Below are positions 11,231-21,122 of a DNA stretch of 64,000 bases, one piece after another. Each line of letters starts with the position of its first letter. Position 1 is the first letter of the stretch. Made by a program: the position numbers and the translations under genes. The DNA lies in contig OX637287.1 of the NCBI GenBank assembly GCA_951799445.1, positions 36,299,724 to 36,363,723 on the forward strand, in the 5' to 3' direction. Below the pieces are notes generated by a model. It was not told where the DNA came from, did no database searches, and saw only the letters and a program-made list of their open reading frames with translations. The DNA is from Pseudisothecium myosuroides. Its lineage: Eukaryota; Streptophyta; Bryopsida; Hypnales; Lembophyllaceae.

Positions 11231-12280
11231 TTGACCAACAAATATTTTCACTATTTAAAAAAAAAAAATTTAAACAAATAAAACGGATTCCATTGCAAAG
11301 AAAAATAAGATACAATATGAGCTATGAGTGGCTTGGTCATTTGCACTATTTTCCATTTGCACATATTCGTGACTCAAGCTACTCTATAAAATTATTTTTA
11401 GACTCTATTTTGTTAATGCAAAAAAATCTTTATCTTACCTTTAATCCATAGGATTGAAACCCACCCAAGTTAGAGAATCCTAAGCCGTAGAACCCTACTA
11501 AAAACCACAAAATAAGAGACAGTATTCTCAAGCTAGCTTCACCTCCCAAGGGTAGAATAAATTATAAAATAAATAGGATAAAAACTTAATTATAAAACCA
11601 AAATCCAGCAACCTACTCATCGCAATTAAGTATGGGGTTACTTTAATTGCACTTTTGGAACATTTTCAATAAAAGTTTACTTGCTTGAAATGGGTACATG
11701 CATGATTTCATATTAAATAGTGAAATTGGATTGCTTTAACAATTAGGTTGCCTTCACTAGAGAAGTTATCTCATGACTCACTGCTTGTCCAGATGGAGGC
11801 ACATGCCATTCTCTAAACCCAAGCCATGAACCAGTGCACCAATCAATGTTTTTTCTTTTGGTTTTTGGACAAATGGTTATGTGGCCTTTCCTTCAAGAAG
11901 GTTTTTAGTTTCTTGGCTTCTTCATTTTGGGGGTTTGAATTTAAGGAGGTCAATTTTGAGTATGTAATTTTTGTATGTGTTGACTCTGTACAATGGATAA
12001 AATGAGATTTTGGAGACATTGTGGCAACAACGTGTAGGACCATCATTACAATCTAGCATTTTTTTTAACACATTTACCCTCTTTCTTTTCTATAGGCTTA
12101 AAGCTGCCCATTTTTTTTTTGAGGAAATTGGGCACTAAAAGGCCTAATAAAAAAAAACACTAACACCAACCCATGCAGCACACATGGTTCCTACATTATT
12201 GCATCCTTCTATAGTAACTATATATATCAACGTGTTTTTTTTTGGCACTGTAGATCAACAGTAAAGCCTTGTGTGCCCTC
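11231..12280. other. AT-rich spacer, nothing supported
   Basis: AT-rich sequence with short A and T runs. I found no exon-like frame, no tRNA-like cloverleaf and no inverted-end pair that I could defend. Confidence 0.4.
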
Positions 12281-12800
12281 CCAAGAAAGGTGTATATTTG
12301 GAGGGAGCAGGGCGCAGTGGCTCAGGGGACTGACAAGCTGGCGATAAATCGCCAGAAAAAAAAACACCCGATAAATATATATTTATAGTAGTGTAGAATG
12401 TTGAGAAATTAGTGTGGGGCAACCTAATTTCCCTATTTATTGTACAGTAGGGGTTAATGGTACGGATGAGGGAGGTCCAAGGCAGGCCAGGCATGCTCAT
12501 GCAGCTCAATTGCATTGCCCTGAGTGGTTCAGCAGCCCCATGCAAGCGGCTCTTGTCAACGGATTGGCGCAGCAGATGGGCCCCGACCACCCGGCCACGT
12601 CTGCATTCCCTCCACGTCAGAAAGCCACGGAACCATTCGACGTCGTAGACCCCGCAGGACGACGCCACTTGGCAGCCATGGTGGGGCAGTGCTGGTGGCC
12701 TGCAGGAACTGAACACTCCACCGCTTTGCAGAACAACTGAACGTCAAATTCGGGGCCCATCCCATGCAGGCAGGATCTCTGGGACCCAGGATATTTTTTG
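12281..12800. other. GC-rich island with open frames on both strands, not recognised
   Basis: A sharp rise in GC between about 12,450 and 12,770 leaves several overlapping open frames on both strands, the longest about 150 codons on the minus strand. None contains a motif I recognise, and no splice-consistent gene emerged. At 12,336-12,353 a small palindrome (CTGGCGATAAATCGCCAG) precedes an A run. The island may be a captured gene fragment or part of an element. It abuts the CACTA-like element that follows. Confidence 0.3.
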
Positions 12801-12813
12801 GAGTTTACCACTA

Positions 12814-13125
12814 CACTAAAAAGGGTATTTAGTGTTGGATTACATTTAGTGTAATTACCAACCTACTTGACCCTACACTAAATGTCAATTTTAGGACGAT
12901 TAGTGTAGTGCTAAACTTCAATGTGCCGCCTTCGCCTTCTCTTCCCTTCTACCGTCCTTTAATAAGTTCTAACACTAAATGTAAACATTTTCAGATTTCA
13001 GATTTACCATAGAGTATATTTAATGTTAGAAATTACATTTAATGTTACTTACTTTAGTAGGCTTAATGATATTTAGTGTCATGGTTCGCAAATAGTGTTG
13101 CCAACACTAAATACCCTTTTTAGTG
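12814..13125. mobile_element. CACTA-like non-autonomous element
   Basis: A 312-bp element that starts CACTAAAAAGGGTATTTAGT and ends with the inverted complement finishing TTTTTAGTG. The inverted ends are perfect for about 25 bp and are flanked by TA. Subterminal motifs of the ATTTAGTGT / ACACTAAAT type occur repeatedly inside in both orientations, as in En/Spm (CACTA) elements where they bind the transposase. A classical 3-bp target duplication is not evident (left CTA, right TAC), so the superfamily call rests on the ends and subterminal repeats. Confidence 0.72.
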
Positions 13126-13771
13126 TACTATTTTCCTCAGTTTACCCGACGTGAAGATCAAATATAAGTATTTTTGGGGATGTCTAAATTTTTGAAAATA
13201 TTACAAGTGAAATTTTTGGAAGATTACAAGTGAATTTCTGGAATATCCTAGAATATACCACTTGTTGAATCCCTTTGCACTTGAAAAAAAAACTAATTCG
13301 GCACTTCACTACCAAATCAGACCTTCACGTACGATAATTCTCATATTGAACTGTTTTTCAAGTACCAAGTCCAGTTATTACAGTGGAAGCACCCAAAACC
13401 ATCAATATTAGCAATTCAGCATAGTTGGAGGCACCTTTTTCTAAATATAATATTTTAATAGTATTAGCAAGTAAAAATGATGTATATTAAAAAAAAAATT
13501 AGATTTTTTGGATGTGGTATGTAATTTCTATGATTTTGCAAAGTGACGGTGCACTAGACCACTGAAACTGTCTCACAGGTGGACCCAAAACTGAAATGTA
13601 CAAAAATCAGTAGTCAGCAAATGAGAGTTAGGCATGTGTCCTTCACATGCTTCAGCAAACCAGAGCTAAGCATTTCAAGGACACATTAGTGGAAAGTCTA
13701 GGGACAGATTTAGTGACGGTCTAAGGTACAGGAATGGGAATAGGGACGCTACTGGGTGTTTCTACCTTACA

Positions 13772-13960
13772 TTTAATCATAAAGTGATCCTGTGTTTGTG
13801 TTAGTTTCAGAGGAAGGTTTAACTAAGAATAGAACAAAACAAACATGGCACCAACTCAATCAGGCTTGAGTTTGGGTGCTCCAGGAAGTTTGGTCTTGTG
13901 TTTTTCCCAAACTCCGGCTATTGGTCTTGCCTGCACACACTTTACAATTAACTCTATTGT
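13772..13960. mobile_element. MITE, family C, copy 1
   Basis: About 190 bp matching, in opposite orientation, the element at 33,676-33,867. Shared blocks include 'gaggaaggttta', 'gagtttgggtgctcc' and the end 'caattaactcta'. The right end is intact; the left end is degenerate (ttaatcat in place of the expected gagttaat). Non-coding. Confidence 0.6.
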
Positions 13961-14176
13961 CTCTAATTTTTTTTTTAATCCGAATAGAAATTTTATAGAT
14001 TTTTTCACTGGGTTTTTTTCCAATTCCACGGGCTAACAATGAACTGACTTGAGGTTCTCCCCAAACATTGTCTATGGATATAGAACAGGTTCACCACAAC
14101 TCTTCCTAACATTGCCAAAATAAACTGAACCTAGTTTCGAGTTTTTGACTATGGAAGGACACAAAACCTCATAACC

Positions 14177-14335
14177 AAGGTAGTTATTAAAATATTCCGA
14201 TTATTGGACTAATAGGTGCATTCTTTGATCCTTTTTAACCTTGAAAGGACATAGTGAATTAATAAGGTTTGATGGTTGTACAAACAAAGAATGCACCTAT
14301 TGGTTCAATAATCATAGTATTTTGGTGATTACCTT
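14177..14335. mobile_element. Hairpin MITE with about 50-bp inverted ends
   Basis: The left arm (14,177 onward, AAGGTAGTTATTAAAATA, then a block ending AATAGGTGCATTCTTTG) is mirrored by the right arm (CAAAGAATGCACCTATT ... TATTTTGGTGATTACCTT, ending 14,335). Only about 55 bp separate the arms, so the whole element can fold into one long hairpin. Its AAGGTAG terminus resembles that of families A and B. Confidence 0.72.
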
Positions 14336-14339
14336 AGTT

Positions 14340-15480
14340 GTAGGAAACCGCATTCTTCCAAAGTTAAGTCTAGAGCGTTTTTACAAGGTTATCCCTAAAG
14401 AATGGAGTCCATGATCGTGTAGTCAAACTCAGAAGTCCCTCACTTTGTATCCTTCATTTCTTCTATATTTATGATTGATTTTGTTTTGTTTTGTTTTTTA
14501 GAGATGAAATCATATGTCTAATAAAAAATTTAAAAAATTCAAAATTTGGGATGAAAATTTCAAACTACCATGAATTTTTGAAGAAAAAATGAAGAAATTC
14601 CCATTCAAATACAAATCATGCTCAAAAAAATCTGAAATTTTCGAAATAGAAGTACATTATAATGTAGAACATTGTAGTATAAAGAAAATATATGTGCCAC
14701 TCCATAATTATGATGTATAGTATAGTGGAGTTGGTACAATATTCTTGCCTTTTGTGTCCATTAATGAATTTTTCATTTTAAAGAATTCAATGGACATTTT
14801 TGTCATACATAATTGAGATTGTGTAAGAGTACAATGTTTATTATGCATGACATAAAATGGCAATCATATTCCACATTATAAAAAAATCTTTGAATGGCAT
14901 AGATGCTTAGTAGGTAGTTTGTAAGAACATTTGTAGGAATAAGTATCCTATATGACATCCAAGTATATATCCAAAAAAAAATGTGTTTGTCTATTCTTCA
15001 ATGATGTGATCAATTTGGGCATTAGATGCTACATGATTATATTGAAACGGGGAGGATTGAAAAACTTGCAAAATTGAAAATTTATTTTTCTTCAGAAGTT
15101 CTACTCGAGATCTATATTTCTCTTCCTACTAGGATTTTTTTAGGGGTTTACCTTGTAAAGACATAGCCAATGATCATCATGTAGTCAAACTTCAAAGTCT
15201 TGCAATCTATATACTCCATTTTGCTACATATATGAATTATTTTTTATTGTTTATATTCTCATAGATGAAATTGCATGTCTTTTGTAAGACTATAAGTTGA
15301 AGAGTTTTTAGATATTTTGTCAAGATTTGGGATCACCACAAATTTCTAGAAGAAAAAGTGAATGAAAATCACAAAATATGCTTAAAAAATCTGAAAATTT
15401 CTAGAAACGTATATATATATATAATAGTGAAGAACATCATCACACAGTGTCAAATGAAATTTGTATGCTCAATATATATA
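14340..15480. other. AT-rich spacer, nothing supported
   Basis: Long AT-rich stretch with poly-A and poly-T runs. There is some internal similarity (a 'gatcgtgtagtcaaac...agtc' block near 14,410 recurs as 'gatcatcatgtagtcaaacttc' near 15,170), suggesting an old duplicated repeat. No gene seen. Confidence 0.4.
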
Positions 15481-15697
15481 TTTTAAAATGAGGTTATAAT
15501 CTGTCAACTTTAAATTGCAATAAAATACTCATTCTTAGGAATTTTTCAACGATTTTAAAATGAGGTTATAATCTTTCAACTTTCAATTGCAATAAAATAC
15601 TCATTCTTAGGAATTTTTCAACGATTTTAAAATGAGGTTATAATCTTTCAACTTTCAATTGCAATAAACTACTCATTTTTAAGGAATTTTCCAAAGA
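15481..15697. repeat. Tandem array, three copies of a 72-bp unit
   Basis: Three head-to-tail units begin at 15,481, 15,553 and 15,625, each opening TTTTAAAATGAGGTTATAAT. Units 1 and 2 differ by only two bases; unit 3 has several changes and one added base. Such low divergence between adjacent copies indicates a recent tandem duplication. Confidence 0.95.
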
Positions 15698-15779
15698 TTT
15701 CAAGTGGAGTAGCATGTTTGACCTTGCATGAGTCCAAAAGGACTCCTGTGAGTCTTCTCTTTTCATGATGCAAATCTGT

Positions 15780-16215
15780 TGACAAAGAGCTCAGTCTTCC
15801 TCGCTCAGATGGCGTGTGAAGTCGGGCCCTCCTGCGAACTTGCGCAAAAGGCTGTCTGGATTATCTGATCTTCGGATGCACTCCAGACGCCGTGACATGT
15901 GGAACTCAGAATCTTCGGCTTCACCTTTTCTGGCAAATGCCCAATCCTTGTGCATTAGAGTTTCGTGCTACGCAAGGTTTCCGTGCCCTACAAGTGTGTG
16001 CAATTGTGTAAAGTAGATGGAAAATTGCCTTGGAATGACGGAAGGAGACGACTCACGGTTGCCTGTCTGTGGACCTTCAGTTGGGTCCAGTGGAGTTGCA
16101 TCGACAAATTTAAAGCTAACTTGCAGGAGAGGATGTCGGACCTTACTAAGGAACGAGCCAGTATAGGTCAGACATGGACTCTAACTTGTAGAATAGCTTG
16201 TTTTTGTTGCTAGGA
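15780..16215 (+). other. Exon-like stretch of unknown identity
   Basis: GC content rises here and two plus-strand frames overlap: 15,816-16,016 and 15,965-16,213, the latter about 82 codons including KVSVPYKCVQLCKVDGKLPW and FKANLQERMSDLTKERASIG. I recognise no family, and no splice structure links it to a neighbour. It could be a captured exon, a short gene or a non-coding transcript. Calling a protein would be guesswork. Confidence 0.25.
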
Positions 16216-16789
16216 GAGCGCAAAATCTCCATACATTACTTGTACTCCTCCGTCTGTCTTTTTATGCAATCTAGTTGTGGACTGTGTGCATGCTCTGATA
16301 TCTAACTTGGCCCAGGTGGTTCACATGGAGAAATAGCCAACCTGATTTTGGTTATGGAGATCAAGTCCTCCTTGATTCTAAAATTGTAGTAGAATTTGCA
16401 ATCTGGGTATCTTGTGCAATGTGCTTGTTGTTTTCTGTATTTTTCAAAGAAAGAATTAGTTGAATTGAATATTAGTTGAGTTGATTGAATTAGTTGAATT
16501 AATTGATTTGATTTGTTCAAAATTCTAATAAGAACTAAAATTGAAATGAATTTTCAAACACATTTGGTGCAAAAATATAAAACCCTTAGTAGGTGGGGGT
16601 CATGACTATATTAAAAAGATTCAACATCAATGGCCCACCACCCTAATCTCATTAATTTAATTATTGTTTTAAAAGCACAAGTTCAACATTCTTAAAGCAC
16701 CTCTTTTATTGACTGAAGTGACAACTTATTTTGACAAGCATTTATTCACAACTAAGCCCAACTAAACCAATATTTACTAGACCACATCT

Positions 16790-17520
16790 GGGTGATTGCA
16801 TGAAACACTTGTACTATTTTCTGTCACACGTCGCGTGCTGATTAGTTTTTTGGCCATGATTCTTGGGTTTTGACTCCAAATGATTGAAAATTCATAGACA
16901 AGGTACTGATGACTATTATACACCTTGTCTATTTTTTGTAATTTTTTAAAAATGTTTTACTATTTAATAATAGCCCCCAATATTATGTCACAAATGCCAA
17001 TTTTGATATTTTTAGTACTATTTAGTACCCATAAAAACGAATTTGGAGCTGAAATTTGGTAGAGATGGCCTTCTAATAGACTTGTATCTATTGTCCAAAG
17101 GAATTCTAAAAATACTTAGTTTTGTGTGGTGTAGAAGTCCACAAATTGAGTCCCTTTCTACTAGCATTTTGAAGCATGTAAAAAATTATTTTGGTGGTTT
17201 TTTTGGTGAATGACCATCTCCATAGAGTTGCCACAAATGGCCAGTTTTATTTTATTTTATTTGAGTTTTTTCCTATTTTCTACTAATTAAAACATCAAAG
17301 TATGTATTTTCTTAAGATTTGGCACTTTTCTAATTCTCCTACTTAGAGAATTTTTTAATGAATTTCCTTTGGTGGTTACCTTCATCTTAAAGGTGCATAC
17401 ATTGGCCATATTTTTTAATTTTTTTAAAAATTGATTTTCTAATTTTAAAGTACTCTAGAAAAAATCATGAGTACTATTGCAAAACGCAACAAATAGTACA
17501 GGCGTTTCGTGCAATCACCC
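16790..17520. mobile_element. Family F element, best preserved copy
   Basis: A 731-bp element with inverted ends: GGGTGATTGCATGAAACACT at the left and the complement ending GTTTCGTGCAATCACCC at the right, about 30 bp each with a few mismatches. ATCT flanks both sides as a possible 4-bp target duplication. The interior is AT-rich and non-coding. Related copies lie at 3,095-4,115 (same orientation) and about 44,870-45,365 (inverted, truncated). Confidence 0.75.
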
Positions 17521-17524
17521 ATCT

Positions 17525-19400
17525 TTATTAACTAGATAAACTATCCATAAAGAGATGTGAACTTGATGTCATTCTCTAATAATAGCACCTAAGTGCTTGC
17601 CCAACAAAAATGACTTTCACTTTGTAAAAATGGGTAGGAGACTAGTGCAAATAGGAAGGTCCTACAAATGTAGGAATTGGGTGATTGACGACATTGGATT
17701 GTTCTACCTTAGTAAGCTCACTTTCCTTTCCATCAACCCACCTTAGTATACTTATCTGAAGGATCTTCTACTTGTTACTCCATGTCTCACCTCATTCAAG
17801 ATATCCCTTGATTTTTGGTCTGTTCTCATGTTCTCAATGATGGTCTCATTCACACTTTAATATACTCACAGCTACATTGTTCCCCAAGCTCCCTTCAAAA
17901 ATATTATTACTACATGCCACTCAATCCCAAATATTAGTGAGAACCGGTAAATGTTTGGAAGTATGATGCGGCATGGACCAAACCTTACACTTGGGTGTCT
18001 TAAACTCCACCTCTAGTCCAATCCAAGCATGCGAATATAACCTTAACGCTGTGACTGAAAAATTCTAGTGTGTAATGTTGTCTCTTGAAGGGATAATGGC
18101 AATATATTAGAATTCATTTAATAGGCTAGAATAGGTCGAAATTGAATGAGAAGGTTGGAGAATTCAAGAAGTAGCACCGACTAAGGTATGTGCACTTGAC
18201 TTCTGTGCATCTTATACTTAACAATGTCCTACAACAAAGGTTGACTCCCCCTATTTGGACCCTTCAATTTTTTTGGCATTACTCAAAACGTAGTTGACAT
18301 TTCTTGTTTCCCTCAATCAACCTTTGTATCTAACACAATCCCCCTCAAGCATACCAAATTTTCAGTTTCAAAACTAATTTTTTTTATTTTTAGTGAATTT
18401 AAATAAAAAATTAATGGTTTTACACAAAAATTCATAGAAAAACATTGGTGATGAATTTTTTTAATTCATGTAGGTGATACATGTAGGGGAACATCCATAC
18501 ACACATCTCTCCTTCAACAAGCATCTCCAATTTTTTTTCAGGATTCCCTCAATAGAGGCTGAAAAGTCCCTAAATTTTTGGAAATTCATATCTCTTTATT
18601 GTAATGAGATTCATATATTTAATGAAGGGGACACATTCACTCAATTGATTTGTTAAATAGAGCTTGTACACAAGTAGGGAAAACAGCTTCTGTACTTAGT
18701 AGTAAGATTCCCAATCAAGTGACTTATTCTATGTAAAGAACTCCATTTGACAATCCAAAGTTTTGCCAACATCAATTCTATTTTTTTCCGTTTTCTACAC
18801 AAATGAAAGAAATTGCATTGCAAACAAAATACTTACGCCAATTCCAATTGCTTGTAAATTCTTAGATTCTAACAATCCAACTTTTGTTTTGAAACCTGTT
18901 TGATTTCTCTTATGTGAGTGAAGGAAAACATTACTCAAAGTACAAAAAAATTCCAAACTTTAGCTTAAGATGTACACACCAAATTTAACCCTAGGTGCTC
19001 ATGAACATAGATTGTACACTGTAGGCAGGAATCTGTGGGGATATATTTAAAAAGACAAGTAATATTTATTTACCTTCACTAGTAATACCTATCTATTAGT
19101 CAGTGATGCATTGTAAAATACACAAAGACTAAAAGAGGTGGTTGAGAGGTCTAAATGTGACCTTTTAGTTTTGAATGAAGAATAAAAATGAGCAAACTTC
19201 AATGTAGAGTTAGAATCAAAATTGAATTTCTAAGCTTTTTAGGACAAAAATTGCTTTTGCTAAATTCTATGATGTTTTCAATTCTAAATGAGCAGGAGAA
19301 AAATTGCATTTTAGGAGTAGCTCTGTCTTCTTGTCAAACTAAAAACAATGAAAATTTGTTGAAGTCTAATGTAAATAATGGTTTTCCAGAAGTCAAAACA
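17525..19400. other. AT-rich spacer with a repeat fragment, no gene seen
   Basis: No exon-like sequence. The end of this stretch (from about 19,190) belongs to the diffuse repeat that also occurs at about 840-1,110 and continues at about 19,730-19,830 beyond the inserted T-rich element. Confidence 0.4.
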
Positions 19401-19729
19401 TTAGGAGAGATTTGAGGTCTCCAAGAGCCCGCGAGTTATCTGGCCCTGGGAACCCTGGGAACAGCCTGGGAGCAGTAATCTGACGTGGCCGAGAGAGTGC
19501 CACGTCAGAAAATTTATTTTTTAATATTTTTTTAATAATATTTTTTTATTTTTTTAATATTTTTTTATTTTTTTAATATTTTTTATTTTTTTAAATAATA
19601 TTTTAATATTTTTTTTATTTTTTTATTTTTTTATTTTTTTATTATTTTTTTATTATTTTTATATTCTGACTATTTCCAGCTGCGGGAACAGCCTGAAACG
19701 GCCCCTCCCAGCCCTCAAATCTCTCCTAA
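19401..19729. mobile_element. Inverted-end element with long T-rich tract and perfect palindrome
   Basis: Bounded by TTAGGAGAGATTTGAGG at 19,401 and its complement ending CTCAAATCTCTCCTAA at 19,729. Next to the ends are GC-rich blocks with 'gggaacagcct' on both sides, direct rather than inverted. The centre (about 19,511-19,670) is a low-complexity tract of T runs broken by AATA and ATT. At 19,479-19,509 TCTGACGTGGC is mirrored exactly by GCCACGTCAGA around a 9-base loop. The element sits inside an older repeat whose halves continue on either side. Confidence 0.7.
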
Positions 19730-19960
19730 TGACTTGCTTCCTTCAAAAAAATTTGCTAGCCAACAATTCCAATTGTCCTCTTGCAACTATTGCACACTTT
19801 TGTGTAAAATTCCAAATTTTTTTCCAATCAGCTTTTGCAAAGTTTGCCCAACTCTAGGTGCCAGGAAGTCCGTTCTCATAGTGGTCTAGCTACCGTTTAC
19901 ACTTGCATAAGAAATTCCTTAGTGTGATATAATTTGATCTCAACAAATTTGGCTCTTTAA

Positions 19961-20529
19961 CCCCTAAACGTCTAGATTCATCTCCCAAATTGACGATTTG
20001 AGAAAAACCATTATAAACTACAATTTGGAAGAATATTTTGGAATTGGTATACAAATGAAAGCTGTAGATTTTGATTTTTAAATTCTATCCATATGGTTAG
20101 ATCTACTAATGCTATCACCAATCTTTTTCTATAAATTTTGAAAAGAAAATTTCAGAATTCCTTCTAAATTCAATTACAAGTAAAATATTATCATTTTTTG
20201 AGTAAAACTTGTTGGAATGGATTTGAAATAAGGTTCTCTTCATATGGTGATTTTTTGAAATTTTTGTGACCTTTACATCTTTGACCTCATTTTTGCATAT
20301 CTAGTTTTGAACTAAAGTCAATGCAAATTGACCAGTTGACATACTTCCACATTTGTAATTTTAGAAATGTATATATTCTAGTAACACCAAATCCAACCGA
20401 TGGATAGGACAACAACTTGATAAAGTATCACCAAAAATTAGGATGACTTTCATCCAAGCAGGAATGAGACAGAAACAAGGATCTGAATCTGTTCATCGTC
20501 CAGAAAATGGACGTCGGAGCGCTCCAGGG
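19961..20529. mobile_element. TTAA-flanked element (piggyBac-type ends)
   Basis: A 569-bp sequence starting CCCCTAAACGTCTAG and ending GGACGTCGGAGCGCTCCAGGG, bordered by TTAA at 19,957-19,960 and 20,530-20,533. TTAA target sites and CCCT-type termini are the hallmark of piggyBac elements. The inverted ends are short and imperfect (CCC plus the ACGTC block). Part of the left and right ends recurs at about 27,584 and 28,000-28,047. Non-coding. Confidence 0.6.
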
Positions 20530-20534
20530 TTAAA

Positions 20535-21120
20535 ACAGATAGTCTGGTAGACCCAATCGAAGCACGAACAGTATGACAAACAGCAAAAAAAATTCTTTTC
20601 ATGCAATTGTGTGGTGCTGCTCGCACTTTCTTCTCCGACACATTAAAAACTTGCAGGCAAGCAATTCTTAGGTCGCAACACACTCTTCAGATTCCATCAT
20701 AGTGAAGAGCACTTCTATGTCCATAATAGATTTAGAAGCAACAACTGCAAGCTGCGTATTTCATTTGGTTCGTGCCAGCTCAAGCACCACGTACAGCATC
20801 TACAGAAATGCGGTAAGCGGTAAACTAGTACTACGTGCTTCGTAGTAAACTATCATGCTGTGATGTTAGAAAGTTGAAGCATATAGCACAAACTACTCCA
20901 CAATACTGGGGATAAGCTGTAGGAATTAACTTAGGATTCTCAGCTCAGTGCAATGCACAGCCTAGAGAGGCCTGCAGGATCAACAAAAACGTCACATGGA
21001 ACCAGACTCTGGTGAAGGCCTGGTAAAGCTCATCGTTTAAGGAAGAAAATAAATCCCATTTGAGGGGGAGCAAAATTGGAATCCCGACAGGATCAGAGGT
21101 ACTAAGAGAACTGGGATCTA
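20535..21120. other. 3' flank of POL5, nothing further seen
   Basis: Composition rises toward genic values. This is probably the 3' UTR and downstream region of the minus-strand POL5-like gene, whose stop codon is at 21,123. No separate gene is supported. Confidence 0.4.
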
Positions 21121-21122
21121 GA

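Noticed and set aside
12300..12360. Possible SINE head (GTGGCTCAGGGG resembling a tRNA A box)
   Set aside because: No B box at the expected distance; the nearby palindrome and A run are not enough to call a SINE.
13845..14036. 63-codon plus-strand frame (MAPTQSGLSLGAPG...)
   Set aside because: It lies inside the non-coding family C MITE and its related copy gives a different, broken frame.
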